In this document: piece after piece, positions 15,239-15,294 of the stretch
Numbering within the stretch: the first letter of the stretch is position 1
Layout of the letters: every line of letters begins with the position of its first letter
Assembly: GCA_964651495.1 (NCBI GenBank)
Contig: CAZYWP010000074.1
Location: 1 to 15,294 of the forward strand
DNA length: 15,294 bases
Source of the DNA: CAZNVB01 sp964651495
Lineage (GTDB): Bacteria; Acidobacteriota; Aminicenantia; Aminicenantales; UBA8522
Direction of reading: 5' to 3'
Translations under genes and position numbers: made by a program
The notes under the pieces: model-generated
Databases searched by the model: none
What the model was told of the DNA's origin: nothing
The model's input: only the letters and a program-made list of their open reading frames with translations

Positions 15239-15294
15239 TCAGCGAGCCTTGCGCCTGATCAAGCTATAAACGAAGAGGATCACCAGAGCCCCGA
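15239..15294 (-). CDS. C-terminal end of a membrane-protein gene, cut by window edge
   Basis: From the right edge the minus strand reads GALVILFVYSLIRRKAR and then TGA (15241-15239). This is a hydrophobic helix followed by basic residues, typical of the last transmembrane segment and cytoplasmic tail of a membrane protein. Only 17 codons are visible, so no family can be named. Its stop lies 17 bp from the convergent BON-LysM gene stop, consistent with a tightly packed convergent pair. Confidence 0.45.
   Translation of the reverse strand, partial: GALVILFVYSLIRRKAR

Noticed and set aside
15228..15241. Possible terminator after the BON-LysM gene
   Set aside because: GACG-N5-CGTC is only a 4-bp stem with no T run on the plus strand.
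1..15294. CRISPR arrays, mobile elements, tRNA/rRNA, toxin-antitoxin or phage-defence genes
   Set aside because: None was seen: there are no regularly spaced repeats, no transposase or integrase motifs and no terminal inverted repeats. Nearly all sequence is explained by envelope and peptidase genes.

Overview
The window is GC-rich bacterial chromosomal DNA, densely coded, with seven complete protein genes, one small basic-protein gene and a truncated gene at each edge. Most products carry export signals: a lipoprotein alpha-2-macroglobulin, a penicillin-binding protein 1C, a sugar-binding lipoprotein, a secreted family 3 glycosidase, a secreted M24 peptidase, a membrane-anchored zinc peptidase, and a cytoplasmic BON-LysM protein. 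This points to a Gram-negative (diderm) bacterium. The promoters are close to the sigma-70 consensus (TTGACA-N16..18-TAnnnT). The gene style is compatible with Acidobacteriota such as the Aminicenantia lineage, but that assignment is an impression, not something the sequence proves. I see no phage, IS element, CRISPR array, tRNA or rRNA.

Layout from left to right. (1) Positions 1-888, minus: the N-terminal 296 codons of an exported protein with an exo-rhamnogalacturonan-lyase-like (PcRGLX/YetA) N-terminal domain, running off the left edge. (2) Positions 898-1152: a divergent promoter region. (3) Positions 1153-9029, plus: an operon of a thioester-containing alpha-2-macroglobulin lipoprotein and PBP1C, joined by an ATGA stop/start overlap. 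This is the classical bacterial yfhM-pbpC pairing. (4) Positions 9082-11930, minus: a GH3 glycosidase followed by a sugar-ABC-type substrate-binding lipoprotein, each with its own promoter. (5) Positions 12116-13471, plus: a secreted M24 aminopeptidase-P-like metallopeptidase, divergent from the GH3 gene. (6) Positions 13497-14351, minus: a YpfJ-type neutral zinc metallopeptidase. (7) Positions 14598-15221, plus: a 47-residue Lys/Arg-rich protein followed by a Kbp/YgaU-like BON-LysM protein. (8) Positions 15239-15294, minus: the hydrophobic C-terminus of a further gene.

Taken together this is an envelope and periplasm neighbourhood. The macroglobulin probably traps proteases that breach the outer membrane, while PBP1C may repair peptidoglycan at the same site. 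The glycosidase, sugar-binding protein and peptidases handle saccharides and peptides outside the cytoplasm. I found no clearly undescribed multi-gene system. The most unusual items are a GH3 enzyme lacking the NagZ catalytic Asp-His loop, an orphan sugar-binding protein, two starts that look leaderless, and a structured leader (tandem 10-mers plus a GC hairpin) in front of the small basic-protein gene.
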